DNA from: an uncultured Eggerthellaceae bacterium
GTDB taxonomy: Bacteria; Actinomycetota; Coriobacteriia; Coriobacteriales; Eggerthellaceae
Reading direction: 5' to 3'
Length of the DNA: 7,083 nt
Assembly (NCBI GenBank): GCA_910588985.1
Contig: CAJURO010000031.1
Coordinates: forward strand, 1 to 7,083
Made by a program: the position numbers and the translations under genes
The notes under the pieces: generated by a model
What the model saw: the letters and a program-made list of their open reading frames with translations, nothing else
What the model was told of the DNA's origin: nothing
Database searches by the model: none
In this document: piece by piece, positions 5,956 through 7,083 of the stretch
Numbering within the stretch: the first letter of the stretch is position 1
Layout: each line of letters begins with the position of its first letter

Positions 5956-6960
5956 TCACTCTCCGATGATGTTCGTGTTCGTTTCTGAGAACGAGACATC
6001 CTCATCTGCCAGGATCTCAGCAGCAGGCGTCTTGTCATCAAGCCCTTTGAAGGCACGTCCTGATGAGGAACCTTCCTTCACGATCGCGCCAAGCGTGTCC
6101 TTGAACAAGAAGCGCAGCTTCATCCACTGTCCTACCTGTGCCCAATCGATGCGCCACGAATAGAGCATCTCCAGATAATGGACGCACTGGATATGGGATT
6201 GTGTCATATTCAACTGAAAGTCGCAGCTCATGCATGCCGTGATGATCGCATCCGCCTTGATATCAACAGCTTCGGTGCCGTTGATATCAGCGCACTTGTC
6301 AGCCTTCTCGAACTTGCCTGCTGCGCGTGGAAGCGAGCCACAGCAGATCGAGCGTGAACGTGTGTGTGCAGGATCGCGCCACATCCCTTCTGGAATGAGC
6401 GCGCGAAGGCCATCAGCGAGCTCGCCATATTCACGATCAGGGCATGAATCATGCGGACAGAAGAGAACGGGGGCTTCAGGATCGCCCTTGATGAGCAGGC
6501 CGCATGTTGCAGGATCGAGCCTATAGCCTGCCTCGGCGAGCACGCAGGGCAGCACTGCAACCTCGACATGCTCCATACGCGGATCGGAGGCAAACGCATC
6601 GCGAAGCGCTTTGACGCAATTAGGGCAAGAGCAGATGATGCGCTCAACGCCTGCCGCAGCAATATGGTCGAGAAGCTCTTCTTCGAAGGCACGGCGCACT
6701 TCATCGCCGTTAGGCTCATAGCTCAATATCTTGCCGCAACAGAGCACCGATATGCCATCCACGAGCTCTGCATCGAAAAGCGTATCGAAGACTGCTGTCG
6801 TGAGCGGCATGGCGTAGTTGATCATCGAGCAGCCAGGGAAGAAGATGGAGCGCACGTGTTGCAGCTCCCCTTCGCCGCGCTCAAGCACTATATCGCCTGT
6901 ATCGAGCATGAACGTGAGCGTATCACCCGTCAGGGCGTCAATGAAAATGCGGTCCTCCAT
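5956..6960 (-). CDS. HdrB-like CCG-domain iron-sulfur protein
   Basis: A soluble protein of 334 residues (339 if begun at the ATG at 6975) with two cysteine-rich CCG domains, as in HdrB of heterodisulfide reductase and relatives such as GlpC, LutA and DsrK. Numbered from 6975, motif 1 is C49 (FFPGC), C79-C80-G, C117-x2-C120; motif 2 is C178 (with C173), C211-C212-G, C248-x2-C251. All key cysteines are present, so each domain could bind a noncubane [4Fe-4S] cluster and carry out two-electron or disulfide chemistry. There is no N-terminal ferredoxin, membrane helix or signal peptide. The first 40 residues form a short acidic stretch I do not recognise, and the last 60 are unassigned. I prefer ATG 6960 because GGAAGGG lies 6 bases upstream, while 6975 has no clear ribosome site. 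It ends 3 bases before the molybdoenzyme and likely exchanges electrons with it. Confidence 0.87.
   Translation of the reverse strand: MEDRIFIDALTGDTLTFMLDTGDIVLERGEGELQHVRSIFFPGCSMINYAMPLTTAVFDTLFDAELVDGISVLCCGKILSYEPNGDEVRRAFEEELLDHIAAAGVERIICSCPNCVKALRDAFASDPRMEHVEVAVLPCVLAEAGYRLDPATCGLLIKGDPEAPVLFCPHDSCPDREYGELADGLRALIPEGMWRDPAHTRSRSICCGSLPRAAGKFEKADKCADINGTEAVDIKADAIITACMSCDFQLNMTQSHIQCVHYLEMLYSWRIDWAQVGQWMKLRFLFKDTLGAIVKEGSSSGRAFKGLDDKTPAAEILADEDVSFSETNTNIIGE
5959..5964 (-). promoter_or_regulatory. Shine-Dalgarno supporting a GTG start
   Basis: GGAGAG lies 6 bases upstream of GTG 5952, embedded in the last codons and stop of the CCG-protein gene. It supports the GTG as the molybdoenzyme start and points to tight co-translation of the two proteins, as expected for partners. 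Confidence 0.65.
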
Positions 6961-6966
6961 GACCAT

Positions 6967-6973
6967 CCCTTCC
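6967..6973 (-). promoter_or_regulatory. Shine-Dalgarno favouring the third of three clustered ATGs
   Basis: Three in-frame ATGs (6975, 6966, 6960) open the CCG-protein gene. GGAAGGG at this site is 6 bases from ATG 6960, whereas the sequence before 6975 (ACAGAGTAAAAAT) offers only a poor AGAG. The ATG at 6966 directly abuts the purine run and is too close. The start at 6960 is therefore preferred. Confidence 0.55.
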
Positions 6974-7033
6974 ATATTTTTACTCTGTTAACTCAGATTG
7001 AATACACAATGGGTTGCCATATGATGAATGAAA

Positions 7034-7059
7034 GTCTCGCCGCGTCGTCGCTTCGAGAC
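7034..7059 (-). repeat. Hairpin GTCTCG...CGAGAC followed by TTTCATT
   Basis: In the minus-strand transcript, GTCTCG pairs with CGAGAC; inside, GCG pairs with CGC across an AA/GG internal loop, closed by an ACGA tetraloop. This 26-base structure is followed by TTTCATT, too broken a U-run for a strong terminator. It might be the weak terminator of a gene beyond the right edge or an attenuator ahead of this operon. Confidence 0.4.
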
Positions 7060-7083
7060 ATAAGTCTCTCAGCTCCTTATGTC
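7057..7083. repeat. Perfect 8-base inverted repeat, possible operator
   Basis: GACATAAG (7057-7064) and CTTATGTC (7076-7083) are exact reverse complements with an 11-base spacer, and the right arm touches the window edge so it may extend further. A smaller repeat, GAGAC-ATAA-GTCTC (7055-7068), overlaps it. Spacing near one to two helical turns fits a dimeric regulator's operator; it could also fold in RNA as an alternative to the neighbouring hairpin. Confidence 0.4.

Larger units (their letters stand above)
6976..7083 (-). promoter_or_regulatory. Leader/upstream region of the operon
   Basis: The 108 bases before the first gene hold no ORF I can support and should carry the operon's control region if its promoter lies inside the window. 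Two overlapping inverted repeats (listed separately) occupy 7034-7083. Between them and the gene is an A/T-richer stretch (6976-7033). I find no convincing sigma-70 promoter there: the best -10-like sequence, TATTCA, is paired only with a poor -35. The true promoter may lie beyond the right edge. Confidence 0.45.

Noticed and set aside
6257..6289. Two TTGATATCA copies 24 bases apart, the first a perfect 10-base palindrome
   Set aside because: They lie inside the second CCG domain and encode ADINGTEAVDIKADA; codon choice explains the repetition.

Overview
This 7,083-base window carries one leftward (minus-strand) gene train and almost nothing else. Read in transcription order from right to left it holds: a 108-base leader with overlapping inverted repeats (6976-7083); an HdrB-like protein with two complete CCG cysteine motifs; a cytoplasmic molybdopterin (Mo or W) oxidoreductase resembling acetylene hydratase; a 144-base gap with a possible 42-codon ORF and a hairpin; a DUF2064/CofC-like transferase; a radical SAM enzyme of the MJ0619/tetraether lipid synthase (Tes) type; a two-cluster ferredoxin fused to DUF169; and the first 103 codons of a GNAT acetyltransferase that runs off the left edge. 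Junctions are a 3-base gap, the 144-base gap, a 33-base gap, an 8-base overlap and a 5-base gap. I see no convincing terminator between the genes, so co-transcription is likely.

The host looks like a strict anaerobe. Nearly every protein binds Fe-S clusters, and base composition looks moderate, roughly 50-55% GC by eye. Starts are mixed (ATG, GTG, TTG), usually with clear Shine-Dalgarno sequences. Families such as acetylene-hydratase-like molybdoenzymes and CCG proteins are abundant in gut anaerobes of the class Coriobacteriia (Eggerthellaceae), and that is my best guess; it is an inference from gene content, not from a marker gene.

The set reads as an uncharacterised redox or biosynthetic operon. 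The CCG protein is the natural electron partner of the molybdoenzyme, which has no ferredoxin or membrane subunit beside it. The radical SAM enzyme and the ferredoxin-DUF169 protein are translationally coupled and could be an enzyme and its reductant. The DUF2064 protein belongs to a nucleotidyl/glycosyl-transferase-like fold and has an unusual CxxCxxC where the family normally has a glycine-rich motif. No pathway can be named from sequence alone. The most attractive hypotheses are modification of a pterin or nucleotide cofactor, or radical chemistry on a lipid or other hydrocarbon coupled to low-potential reduction.
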